DNA from: CAZLMF01 sp964560565
GTDB taxonomy: Bacteria > Bacillota > Clostridia > Oscillospirales > Ruminococcaceae
Length of the DNA stretch: 36,978 bases
Assembly (NCBI GenBank): GCA_964560565.1
Contig: CAZLMF010000004.1
Span: forward strand, 1-36,978
Reading direction: 5' to 3'
This document shows positions 25,445-33,148 of this stretch, piece after piece (within the stretch, counting starts at the first letter, position 1; each line of letters opens with the position of its first letter). The notes below the pieces were generated by a model. It ran no database searches. It saw nothing but the letters and a program-made list of their open reading frames with translations, and was not told where the DNA came from. The position numbers were made by a program, and so were the translations under genes.

Positions 25445-25487
25445 GCGAGCACCACCCCCGCAGCATTAAGCTGCGGGGAATACTCGC
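25445..25487 (-). promoter_or_regulatory. Intercistronic stabilising hairpin between binding protein and permease genes
   Basis: Inner stem CCCCGCAGC (25456-25464) with GCTGCGGGG (25470-25478), loop of five; outer stem GCGAG (25445-25449) with CTCGC (25483-25487). No T-tract follows on the minus strand, so it is more likely an mRNA 3' stabiliser, as between malE and malF, than a full terminator. Confidence 0.6.
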
Positions 25488-25507
25488 GTGGGAAATTATA
25501 AGCACTA

Positions 25508-27037
25508 TTAATTTAGGTCGTCTAGTATAACCTTAATGTAGTCCTTTGCTTCGTCCTGGTACTTCTGGAGTCCATCCTCGATGGAATGCTCTCCGTAAAC
25601 TATGTTAGAGACGTATTTTGCCTTAATTGCGTTAAGCTCAGCAATGTTGTCATTTATGTTGTCAGACGATGGGAATAGGCTGTAAACAACCATGTTGTCC
25701 TGGAACATTTCAAGTGAGTTAGTGATTAGATTATCAAATTCATATTTAGGTGCCCAGTTTGTAATTGAAAGTGCAGGGTCAGCCCAAGCCTTTGTGAAGT
25801 TCTTTGCAGGGTCTTCAATTGAAGGTAGCATTGTGATTGTGCCGTTTGCATCAGTTGAGTAGGTTGCAGAACCAGCATCGCCTTCAACACCGAATGTCCA
25901 TAGGCTCTGTCCGTCGCCATTGTCAATCAAGGTCTTTAGGAAATACTCGAATATTCCTTCTGGATTCTTCGCCTTGCTTGTGATACAAATGGGAATAGGT
26001 GCGCGCTCAACATAAAAGGTTTCCTCGATAGGAGGAATCGGAACTACGGTTGCATCAGGAATGTTTGCTACTGTGTTCTTGTGTAGGTTTAGGTTCCATG
26101 TGCCTGCCCAGTAGTTGAATGCGCCAACTGAACCAGCATAGAAGTTGTCACGGCAAGTAGAAGTCTTGTTTGTGACTATTTCCTTGTCGATTAAGCCCTC
26201 GTTAAATGCAGAAACCATTCTCTCAAGTGCGGCTACCATTACATCCTCTGACATACCATCAACCCAAACGCCGTCACGCTCAACGAAGTCAGGTGTAGCT
26301 GTCCAGTAGAATTCACGTAGGTAAATGTCAAGTGGGAATTCGTTGTTTACAAGCCCAGCAGCTGTAATCGGGATAACCTTTTCAGGCTCTAAGCCGTCAG
26401 GGTTGTTGTTCTTAAACTCACGAAGCATATTAATGAACTCATCATAGTTTTTCGGAGCTTCAAGATTTAGCTTATCCATCCAGTCGCCACGTACATATGT
26501 GATAGTACCGTTTCCACGCTCACGTGGTAGACCGAAAAGCTTGCCGTCGACACGAATAGCGTCGATGATTGACTGATCTACGATATTGTTCTTAACATCT
26601 GACTTATCATAAAGATCAGTAATGTCAAAAAGCGCACCGTTTGCAGCATAGTTCATATAGTAGTTGCTTGTCAAAATCAGTACGTCTGGTGCGGCATCTG
26701 TGGTAAATGCAAGGTTAACCTTCTCATAATACTCGTTATGAACAGGGTGATTAATGATTAGGTCAATGCCATACAAATCCTCATAGCCCTTTTCCAAAAC
26801 AGCTTCTCCATTTTCAGCTATAAGGAAGGTTCCATCAACCATAAGGGTAATTGATTCCGGCTTCTCTACCTTATCGGTATCAGCTGTGGAGGAATCATCC
26901 TTGCTAGCGTCGCTTGAGCTGCTGCCCTTTGAATCTTCACTGCTTGAAGATGAGGTGGTATCATTACATGCTGTTGCTATTGTAGCAAGCATTGTAATTG
27001 ATAGCAGTAACGCAATAATCTTACTTTTGCCTTTCAT
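25508..27037 (-). CDS. Extracellular sugar-binding lipoprotein of the CUT1 ABC transporter
   Basis: 509 residues. The signal peptide MKGKSKIIALLLSITMLAT ends in ATAC, whose Cys is the lipid anchor site, followed by a long Ser/Asp tether (NDTTSSSSSEDSKGSSSS). The mature part is a SBP family 1 / LplA-like binding protein (for example LFGLPRERGNGTITYVRGDW and AYYSL-type C-terminal helices). It captures the oligosaccharide imported by the two permeases downstream. The start has GGAGAG upstream. It is transcribed divergently from the AraC-type sensor-regulator at 27743, the usual arrangement for YtcQ-type systems. The ligand is presumed to be a pectin-derived oligosaccharide because of the flanking uxa genes. 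Confidence 0.9.
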   Translation of the reverse strand: MKGKSKIIALLLSITMLATIATACNDTTSSSSSEDSKGSSSSDASKDDSSTADTDKVEKPESITLMVDGTFLIAENGEAVLEKGYEDLYGIDLIINHPVHNEYYEKVNLAFTTDAAPDVLILTSNYYMNYAANGALFDITDLYDKSDVKNNIVDQSIIDAIRVDGKLFGLPRERGNGTITYVRGDWMDKLNLEAPKNYDEFINMLREFKNNNPDGLEPEKVIPITAAGLVNNEFPLDIYLREFYWTATPDFVERDGVWVDGMSEDVMVAALERMVSAFNEGLIDKEIVTNKTSTCRDNFYAGSVGAFNYWAGTWNLNLHKNTVANIPDATVVPIPPIEETFYVERAPIPICITSKAKNPEGIFEYFLKTLIDNGDGQSLWTFGVEGDAGSATYSTDANGTITMLPSIEDPAKNFTKAWADPALSITNWAPKYEFDNLITNSLEMFQDNMVVYSLFPSSDNINDNIAELNAIKAKYVSNIVYGEHSIEDGLQKYQDEAKDYIKVILDDLN

Positions 27038-27558
27038 TATTTTCTCTCCTTCGACAATATATTATAATCCTCTGCTAAAACGCGAATGCGCTTGGCGCTG
27101 GATTATGACCATAAATAAACGGGGAACGTTCACCTGCAATTTACTTATGAAAGCATTTACACTTTCAAGCAAAAAGAAAAACACACTTTTTCATTGAAGC
27201 AATGTCCAAAATACGCTGGTAAAGAGCCGCCAGTTGTTAAACTAATATAATAAGCAAGCCTTGGTTGAATGTTTTTTGTGCATTTACAATAATATAATAC
27301 CGTTTGGCAATGCTTTTGTAAAGTTTCACTTTTCAATCCGATGATACATTTCTTCATGCAAACTTTATTGCGCTTTAAAATGCAAGGGTAATGTATGATA
27401 CAAACTTTCATATTATCTTAATAATTCATCTAAAATTATGTATCGTTCTTTCAAAAAAGTCTTTGTTTTTACGTTGAAATATGTTACAATAGCCTTAATG
27501 AAAAGCTGCAAATACAATAATAGTAATTTTAAGATTACACATGTTGTAATTGTAACTA
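27038..27558. other. Divergent control region of the sugar transporter and AraC-type regulator
   Basis: No convincing gene. On the minus strand a perfect -10 TATAAT (27061-27066) precedes the binding-protein gene, but the -35 position (27084-27089) reads GCATTC, far from consensus. This suggests a promoter that needs an activator. A GCGC-rich stretch (27081-27102) lies just upstream and could be its binding site. On the plus strand a weak promoter, TTGTTT (27463-27468), 16 bases, TACAAT (27485-27490), may serve the regulator gene. An 84-residue minus-strand frame at 27157-27411 lacks a ribosome binding site and looks accidental. Confidence 0.5.
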
Positions 27559-27564
27559 CTTACA
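27551..27564. promoter_or_regulatory. Operator-like palindrome TGTAACTACTTACA before the AraC-type gene
   Basis: It differs at one position of the arms from the TGTAAG-N2-CTTACA site at the uxaB promoter. It is about 25 bases before the TTG start in the upstream copy of the duplicated sequence, downstream of the possible -10 at 27485, so it could repress the regulator gene. Confidence 0.45.
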
Positions 27565-27613
27565 TCAACGTTTAGGATGGTGATATTTTGTCTGCCTTAA
27601 ATTCAAACAGCAA
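27559..27613. repeat. 55-base sequence duplicated across the N gap (upstream copy)
   Basis: Identical to 27714-27768. It includes the ribosome binding site, the TTG start and the first eight codons of the AraC-type gene. The 55-base length matches a common assembler k-mer, so the copy is almost surely an assembly artefact. Confidence 0.9.
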
Positions 27614-27713
27614 NNNNNNNNNNNNNNNNNNNNNNNNNNNNNNNNNNNNNNNNNNNNNNNNNNNNNNNNNNNNNNNNNNNNNNNNNNNNNNNNNNNNNNN
27701 NNNNNNNNNNNNN
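27614..27713. other. Assembly gap (100 N)
   Basis: Exactly 100 N between two identical 55-base ends. A conventional placeholder length; the true sequence probably has the two ends merged and no missing bases. Confidence 0.95.
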
Positions 27714-27768
27714 CTTACATCAACGTTTAGGATGGTGATATTTTGTCTGCCTTAAATTCAAACAGCAA
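27714..27768. repeat. 55-base sequence duplicated across the N gap (downstream copy)
   Basis: Identical to 27559-27613. This copy continues into the intact AraC-type coding sequence. Confidence 0.9.
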
Positions 27769-30028
27769 GCCTGTATTCAGGCTTAGGTTTAGATTTATTC
27801 TCTCATACTTAATAATGCTAATAATCCCCTTTTTGCTTTATATCATTACTTTTGCTATTGCTACACAAGCTATACAAAATTACATACGCACCTCCCACCT
27901 TTCTGCACTTTCGCAATCTCAAGCACTTGTGGAGGAGCAAATTAACCAAATCTCCTCTCTTGCACTGCAAATGTCAAGCGACAGTACATTAAATGATATA
28001 TACAGCGAAACGCCTACAATTTCAAACTCCACTCATCTTAATTTCGTTAATGCTTTAAGTAATTTTTCTAACTTTCTAAAGAGCAAAGACCTTATACCTC
28101 CCTCAAGCTGTTATGTGTATCTCTACAAAATTGATAAGGTGATGCTTGCGGATACAATCTACCCCGCTAAAGTCTACCATGACTTTGTTCTAGGGTTTCC
28201 CAAAGACAACTATGCAAACTGGCAGGAAACGCTAACTTCTCACTATCCCGCAGGGCAAATTATAGATGCGCAATACGACAACTCACATTTAAGCGAAAAC
28301 TCTATTATATGGGCGCAGTCTTTACCACAGCAATATCTAAAGCAACCTAAAGCAACCCTTGTCGTACATATTGACAAGGCGACTCTTGCTTCATTCTTTC
28401 ATACCACTGCCGATGACGAAGGGCTTATCGCTTATATTGAGGACTCAAACGGTGAGCTTGTGGCATCGCTTTCTGACTCTAGCATGGTAAATGAATATCG
28501 TAAAGAGATTTCACTAAACTCTACAAGCGACTTTTTCTCCACTAGAATAAAAGGCGATAAGCTTCTTGTTTCTCATACTGTATCAGAGCAAAACGGCTGG
28601 AAATACGTTTCCATAGTACCTGAGACAAAGGCGCTTGGTCAGCTATATAGCTTCCGCCGGATAGCTTACATATCCGTTGCCGCAATAGCTCTGTTGGGGC
28701 TTTTAGCCGCAGGAATGCTTGCAAGTCGAAGTTCAAAACCTATTATCCGCATTTCCGATAAGCTGCACGAACTTTTACCTAACGAAAATAACGACTCGTT
28801 GCGTGAGATTGAAAGCGGAGTATCAAAGCTTGTGGAGGACAATCAATCCCTCCAAAAGGACTTGGACAATCAGCGTCCCTACATAAAAAACAATCTCATG
28901 AGTTGCCTTTTTAAGGGCAATTTCAATAGTGTGGATGAGCTTACCTCGATTTCAACCTACGCAGGTGTTGATTTAAGCTTTACAAGCTTTATTGCTGTTA
29001 TGGTGAGGTTTAGGGTTCGTGATTCGCAATCCCTCAACACTAACCACATAAAAGAAATAAGCATCCACAAGGTTCTGCTCCACAATCTTATAGAGGATAC
29101 TATGCAAAGAAAAATGCTTTTCCATGAAACCGATTATCGCACTACCGGGCTTTTGCTCGATGCACAGGGCTTTAGTGAGGACTACCGTGAAACGCTTAAC
29201 AACCAACTTGCAAAGGTGCAAGAGGAGATGAGTTGCAGATACAATTCCGATGTGTTCTTTGCAATAGGCACTCCATGCAGTGATTATCTAAACGTATGGC
29301 GCAGTGTTGATCAAGCTTCTCAAGCACTTGAATATTCCGGTGTTGGCAATGCTGTTGTGTGGTACAGCGAGCTTTACCATGAGGGCGACAGCTTTTATTA
29401 TCCACTTGAAGTAGAGCAAAGATTGTTAAACTTTGCAAAGGCCGGGGATGCTGTAAGTGTAAATAAGCTCCTTGATACTATCTATGAAGAAAACACTGTC
29501 AATTATACTCTAAGCCCTTATTCCTCGAAGGAATTAGCTCGTGAAATGCGCAGTACCTTGCGTCGCTTATTGATAAGCTACCCTGCCCTTGAGGATCTTA
29601 ACAAAAGGCTTAAGGAGCTTAATGCGTCAGCTCTTGATGATAGCTTTACTGATACTTTGCGGGATATGTACAGCGAGGTATGCGAGTTCATAACCCAAAA
29701 CAAGAAAAATAGCAGTACAGCGCTGATTGAAAGTATAAAGGATTATATCCGCGAAAACCACGCTGATTCGGACTTAGGGCTTTACAAAATCGCTTCTCAT
29801 TTTCACCTGTCGGAGGGATACTTCTCCTGCTTTTTCAAGGAAGCAGCAGGCGTGAACTTTACCGATTATCTTGAAAAAATACGATTGAGTAAGGCTGAAG
29901 ACCTGCTCAAAAACGGCAACATGACAATAGACCAAATTGCTCAGGAAATAGGATATAACAGCGCACAATCATTCAGGCGAGCTTTTAAGAAGATATACGG
30001 CATTAGCCCTACGGCACTTCGCAATTAA
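27743..30028 (+). CDS. Membrane-bound AraC-family sensor-regulator (YesN/YtdP-like)
   Basis: A 761-residue one-component regulator. A first membrane helix (about 17-41) is followed by an extracellular sensor domain (about 42-303) and a second helix (about 305-326, ISVAAIALLGLLAAGMLAS). A cytoplasmic linker follows, and the C-terminus is an AraC-type double helix-turn-helix (about 664-761) with LGLYKIASHFHLSEGYFSCF and the conserved end IDQIAQEIGYNSAQSFRRAF. The start is TTG with GGATGGTGAT upstream. It senses an extracellular ligand, probably an oligosaccharide or the loaded binding protein, and should activate the divergent transporter operon, whose promoter lacks a good -35. The start lies within a sequence duplicated by the assembly gap, but the gene itself is intact. 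Confidence 0.88.
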   Translation: MSALNSNSKPVFRLRFRFILSYLIMLIIPFLLYIITFAIATQAIQNYIRTSHLSALSQSQALVEEQINQISSLALQMSSDSTLNDIYSETPTISNSTHLNFVNALSNFSNFLKSKDLIPPSSCYVYLYKIDKVMLADTIYPAKVYHDFVLGFPKDNYANWQETLTSHYPAGQIIDAQYDNSHLSENSIIWAQSLPQQYLKQPKATLVVHIDKATLASFFHTTADDEGLIAYIEDSNGELVASLSDSSMVNEYRKEISLNSTSDFFSTRIKGDKLLVSHTVSEQNGWKYVSIVPETKALGQLYSFRRIAYISVAAIALLGLLAAGMLASRSSKPIIRISDKLHELLPNENNDSLREIESGVSKLVEDNQSLQKDLDNQRPYIKNNLMSCLFKGNFNSVDELTSISTYAGVDLSFTSFIAVMVRFRVRDSQSLNTNHIKEISIHKVLLHNLIEDTMQRKMLFHETDYRTTGLLLDAQGFSEDYRETLNNQLAKVQEEMSCRYNSDVFFAIGTPCSDYLNVWRSVDQASQALEYSGVGNAVVWYSELYHEGDSFYYPLEVEQRLLNFAKAGDAVSVNKLLDTIYEENTVNYTLSPYSSKELAREMRSTLRRLLISYPALEDLNKRLKELNASALDDSFTDTLRDMYSEVCEFITQNKKNSSTALIESIKDYIRENHADSDLGLYKIASHFHLSEGYFSCFFKEAAGVNFTDYLEKIRLSKAEDLLKNGNMTIDQIAQEIGYNSAQSFRRAFKKIYGISPTALRN

Positions 30029-30032
30029 AATA

Positions 30033-30064
30033 AAACAGGATTTCACATATGTGAAATCCTGTTT
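30033..30064. terminator. Bidirectional terminator between the AraC-type gene and the GH43 gene
   Basis: A perfect 32-base palindrome (AAACAGGATTTCAC and its complement around ATAT) lies between two converging stop codons. On the plus strand it ends in TTT and continues CTTTGTTTC; on the minus strand it ends in TTTATTTTAATTG. It should terminate in both directions. Confidence 0.8.
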
Positions 30065-30080
30065 CTTTGTTTCTCTACGG

Positions 30081-31625
30081 CTATTCCCCTATATACTTCA
30101 GCCATTCAAAATCAGCGTGCATTTTTCCGCTTAGCATATCGCTTGCGGCGACCCCGATAAAGCTGCCTGTGAATGCTCCCTCACGACAATGCTCGTCAGA
30201 TAATGTCGAGGCATCATAGTTTAATCCTATATTTGTCCAACTTTTTTCATCAAAGGAGTAGGAGAATTGCAATGCATCATACCGAATGTTTGCACGCAGA
30301 AAAACTACTCCTGCGGGAATTTCTACTTCGCCATGCTCGTTATACTGTCCGTTTATTATTGACATCACCGAAAGCAACAACCTACCGCTTTCATCACAGG
30401 TTTTTCGCAGGTAATACCAGTTTTCATGGTCATATATGCATATCAGTCCTGCAAAGTGTTGATAAGACGTAGGCGAATAATCCATTTTTGTTGTGGCGGT
30501 ACATATAAAGTGTTGCTGCCGCCTTGCAAGCAGAGTGTTGTAGTACTTCGAGGTGGGTCCGTCCTTACCGTATAGTCTCAGCCAGCCTTTGCGCTGTGAA
30601 AGTGACATTTGATTCTCTCCAAGTGGACGGCGCAATGATTGGAATATAGGGCTGTCCCAAGGCTCAATGGTGCTCTTTTCTATTGGCTTAGGTTGAACAG
30701 GAAGATTCGGACGCTCAACTTCTAATGCAGGCAGTACTCCTCCATGTGAAAGGCGCAACCAGCCGTCTTCCCATTTAACACACTGTATTGCGGTTTCACG
30801 CCCGAGAGTGCAACGCCCCTTTGAGGGTATTGGTCTGCCTGTTAGATGGACTAAATACCATTCCCCAGTTTGTGTTTCAACGATGTCGGCATGGCCTGCC
30901 CTTTGCAATGGGTGCCATGGCTCATACTTTGAGGTGAGGAAAACATCAATTGGATCAAGCTCATATTCTCCGTCAATGGTGGTGCTGCGCAGCATCATCG
31001 CGCCATGGGACGCGCCTGTTCCGCCATGAGCAAGCAGTAAATAATAATAACCGTCATGCTTGTATATATGAGGTCCCTCCACAAGCTCCCCTTGGGTTTG
31101 GTATATTTTCTTAATCTCCCCCACAAGGGATTTTTGAACAGGGTCATATTCCTGAAGTATTATACCGCCAAACTTGTTTTTGCCCTTGCGCGGGTCGGAA
31201 ATCATGGACATATACCACTTGCGCCCGTCATCATCGTGGAAAAGTGACGGGTCAAAGCCTGCACTGTTGAGATAGGTAGGCTCCGACCAAGGGCCACGAA
31301 TGTCAGTTGCGGTCACGAGATAGTTATGGGTATCGTAGAAAATCTGTCGATTGGTGACATTGGTATAGATTAGGTAGAAAACACCGTTATCGTAGCTTAA
31401 GCAAGGCGCCCATATGCCTCCCGATGAGCATATGCCCAGCATATCCAGCTGACTTACCCTGTCAAGGGGGGTGCATATCGGCTGCCAATGCTCCAAGTCA
31501 CGGCTATGGCTTATCATAACTCCGGGAAACCACTCAAAAGTGGAGTTTGCAATATAATAATCATCTTCCACCCTGATAATTGACGGATCGGCATGAAAGC
31601 CAGTTAGTATTGGATTTTTAATCAT
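30081..31625 (-). CDS. GH43-family glycoside hydrolase (beta-xylosidase / alpha-arabinofuranosidase type), cytoplasmic
   Basis: 514 residues. The five-bladed propeller starts NPILTGFHADPSIIRVEDDY, with the catalytic base Asp13. The second acid is Asp125 in GFDPSLFHDDDG, and the general acid is Glu183 in LVEGPHIYKHDGYYYLL. The C-terminal 190 residues form a beta-sandwich with YSPTSYQHFAGLICIYD and FLRANIRYDALQFSYS, as in XynB3-like enzymes. No signal peptide is seen, so it acts on imported oligosaccharides, removing xylose or arabinose. AGGAGGAAGAA lies upstream of the ATG. It has its own promoter in the region shared with the divergent redox operon. Confidence 0.9.
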   Translation of the reverse strand: MIKNPILTGFHADPSIIRVEDDYYIANSTFEWFPGVMISHSRDLEHWQPICTPLDRVSQLDMLGICSSGGIWAPCLSYDNGVFYLIYTNVTNRQIFYDTHNYLVTATDIRGPWSEPTYLNSAGFDPSLFHDDDGRKWYMSMISDPRKGKNKFGGIILQEYDPVQKSLVGEIKKIYQTQGELVEGPHIYKHDGYYYLLLAHGGTGASHGAMMLRSTTIDGEYELDPIDVFLTSKYEPWHPLQRAGHADIVETQTGEWYLVHLTGRPIPSKGRCTLGRETAIQCVKWEDGWLRLSHGGVLPALEVERPNLPVQPKPIEKSTIEPWDSPIFQSLRRPLGENQMSLSQRKGWLRLYGKDGPTSKYYNTLLARRQQHFICTATTKMDYSPTSYQHFAGLICIYDHENWYYLRKTCDESGRLLLSVMSIINGQYNEHGEVEIPAGVVFLRANIRYDALQFSYSFDEKSWTNIGLNYDASTLSDEHCREGAFTGSFIGVAASDMLSGKMHADFEWLKYIGE

Positions 31626-31670
31626 GCTTTATTCTTCCTCCTTTTGATGACAAGATTAACTTTCTTTTAA

Positions 31671-31699
31671 ATTATAATGCCTTAGAAGTGCAAAGTCAA
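31671..31699 (-). promoter_or_regulatory. Promoter of the GH43 gene
   Basis: On the minus strand, TTGACT (31694-31699), 17 bases, TATAAT (31671-31676). The palindrome at 31702-31715 lies directly upstream of the -35. Confidence 0.75.
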
Positions 31700-31701
31700 T
31701 C

Positions 31702-31715
31702 TGTAAGTGCATACA
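31702..31715. promoter_or_regulatory. Operator-like palindrome TGTAAGTGCATACA
   Basis: One arm mismatch from TGTAAG-N2-CTTACA found at the uxaB promoter. It sits between the two divergent promoters of the GH43 gene and the redox operon, next to the GH43 -35, so one bound dimer could affect both. Confidence 0.55.
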
Positions 31716-31750
31716 TTTTTTTAGCTTCAAAACCACTATTTTAGGTTTTC

Positions 31751-31779
31751 TTGCAAAAAATTTTACCCCATTGTATAAT
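31751..31779 (+). promoter_or_regulatory. Promoter of the OYE-SDR-flavoprotein operon
   Basis: TTGCAA (31751-31756), 17 bases, TATAAT (31774-31779), about 65 bases before the first gene. A second inverted repeat, TTGCCC/GGGCAA (31800-31816), falls in the predicted leader. Confidence 0.75.
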
Positions 31780-31799
31780 GATAATAAATACTAAGTCTA

Positions 31800-31816
31800 T
31801 TGCCCTATTTGGGCAA
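31800..31816. promoter_or_regulatory. Inverted repeat TTGCCC-N5-GGGCAA in the leader of the redox operon
   Basis: A perfect 6-bp inverted repeat about 20 bases after the -10 and about 28 bases before the start codon. It could be an operator for a second regulator or a leader hairpin; the loop is five bases. Confidence 0.4.
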
Positions 31817-31843
31817 AAAGTATAGAAAGGACATGATTAAATT

Positions 31844-33148
31844 ATGAAGCATAGCCGATTTTCATTTTCAAACCTAAATGAGCTTAACACTTTTTGCAGT
31901 GACAATGACTTAAACATTCCCTCGTCGCAGGACTTATCTAGTTGGGTGAAAGAGCTTACAATAAAAGAGCATATTTTGCCTAACCGCATTGCTATTCAAC
32001 CTATGGAGGGCTGTGACGGCAACGCTGATGGAAGCCCCGGTGAGCTTACAATTCGCAGATACGAGCGTTTTGCCAAGGGTGGTGCAGGGCTTATATGGTT
32101 TGAGGCGGTGGCGGTTGCCCCTGAGGGGCGAGCAAATCCCCGTCAGTTATGGCTTACCCGTGAAAATGCTGAGTCCTTTCGAAAGCTTGTCGCTGATATA
32201 CGAACTAACTCCCCTGTAAACCCTATAATCATTTGCCAGCTTACCCACTCAGGTCGCTATAGCCGCCCTGTGGATAAAGCCTCCCCTCTTACCGCCTGCT
32301 CAAACGAGGTAATGGACGCAAGGACAGGCGCAGGACAAGTAGTGACTGATGAATACTTAAGCGAGCTTGAGGATAAGTATGTTGAGGCGGCAAAGCTTGC
32401 TATTTCCGTTGGCTTTGACGGAGTGGATATAAAGGCTTGCCACCGCTATTTGATTTCCGAGCTTTTAGGCGCACATAATCGCACAGGCAAGTACGGCGGT
32501 GATTATGCGGGGCGCACAAGGCTGATAAAAAATATATTTGCTAAGGTAAGCGCAGCTTTACCCAAGTCTGCAATCATATCCTCACGAATGAATATTTACG
32601 ACGGCATTGAGGGGGGCTTTGGTGTATCCCCAACAAATACGAAGGAAATGGATTTAAGCGAGCCTATTCGCCTTTGCGCTGAACTTATGGAGTTGGGGCT
32701 TTCTCTGCTTGACATCACCATGGGAACGCCTTATTTTAACCCACACGTCAACCGCCCCTACGACATTGGCGAATACGAGCCGAGTGAGCACCCCGCACAG
32801 GGTGTTGCAAGAATGATTGAGGGTTGCGCAAAGCTCAAGAGTGCGCTACCTGCGCTTACTGTGGTGGCAACGGGCTATTCGTGGCTGCGTGAGCTTGCAA
32901 GCTTTGTGGGCGCAGGAGTAATTGAGCAAGGTAATGCTGATATAGTAGGCTTCGGCAGACAGGCTTTTGCCTATCCCGATTTTGCAAATGATATACTAAA
33001 AGGCAAAATGGAGCGCAGTAAATGCTGTACTGCTTGCGGCAGTTGTACAAGGCTTATGCGCCTTGGCGGCACTACAGGCTGTGTAATAAAGGATTCTGCG
33101 GTCTATGCTCCACTTCTAAAGGAGGCAATGAAAAATGCAAAAAGTTAA
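31844..33148 (+). CDS. NADH:flavin oxidoreductase of the Old Yellow Enzyme family with C-terminal Cys cluster
   Basis: 434 residues. The FMN-binding TIM barrel covers about 40-385: ILPNRIAIQPMEGCDGNADG, ICQLTHSGRYSRP, KACHRYLISELLGAHNRTGK followed by YGG-DYAGRTRL, the family's substrate and FMN motifs. Residues about 393-412 hold KCCTACGSCTRLMRLGG-TTGC, i.e. C-x2-C-x2-C-x11-C, close to the [4Fe-4S] site of 2,4-dienoyl-CoA reductase-type OYEs. However, the chain ends there, without the FAD/NAD(P) domains of those ~640-residue enzymes. Such enzymes reduce activated C=C bonds. A 40-residue N-terminal extension is also present. It overlaps the SDR gene by 14 bases. The substrate is unknown. Confidence 0.85.
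   Translation: MKHSRFSFSNLNELNTFCSDNDLNIPSSQDLSSWVKELTIKEHILPNRIAIQPMEGCDGNADGSPGELTIRRYERFAKGGAGLIWFEAVAVAPEGRANPRQLWLTRENAESFRKLVADIRTNSPVNPIIICQLTHSGRYSRPVDKASPLTACSNEVMDARTGAGQVVTDEYLSELEDKYVEAAKLAISVGFDGVDIKACHRYLISELLGAHNRTGKYGGDYAGRTRLIKNIFAKVSAALPKSAIISSRMNIYDGIEGGFGVSPTNTKEMDLSEPIRLCAELMELGLSLLDITMGTPYFNPHVNRPYDIGEYEPSEHPAQGVARMIEGCAKLKSALPALTVVATGYSWLRELASFVGAGVIEQGNADIVGFGRQAFAYPDFANDILKGKMERSKCCTACGSCTRLMRLGGTTGCVIKDSAVYAPLLKEAMKNAKS

Noticed and set aside
27157..27411. 84-residue minus-strand frame in the transporter control region
   Set aside because: No ribosome binding site, odd Cys/Lys-rich composition with no domain, and it sits in a promoter region.
27551..27768. True tandem duplication of the AraC-type gene start
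   Set aside because: The copies end exactly at the N run and match in all 55 bases, which is better explained by contig overlap.
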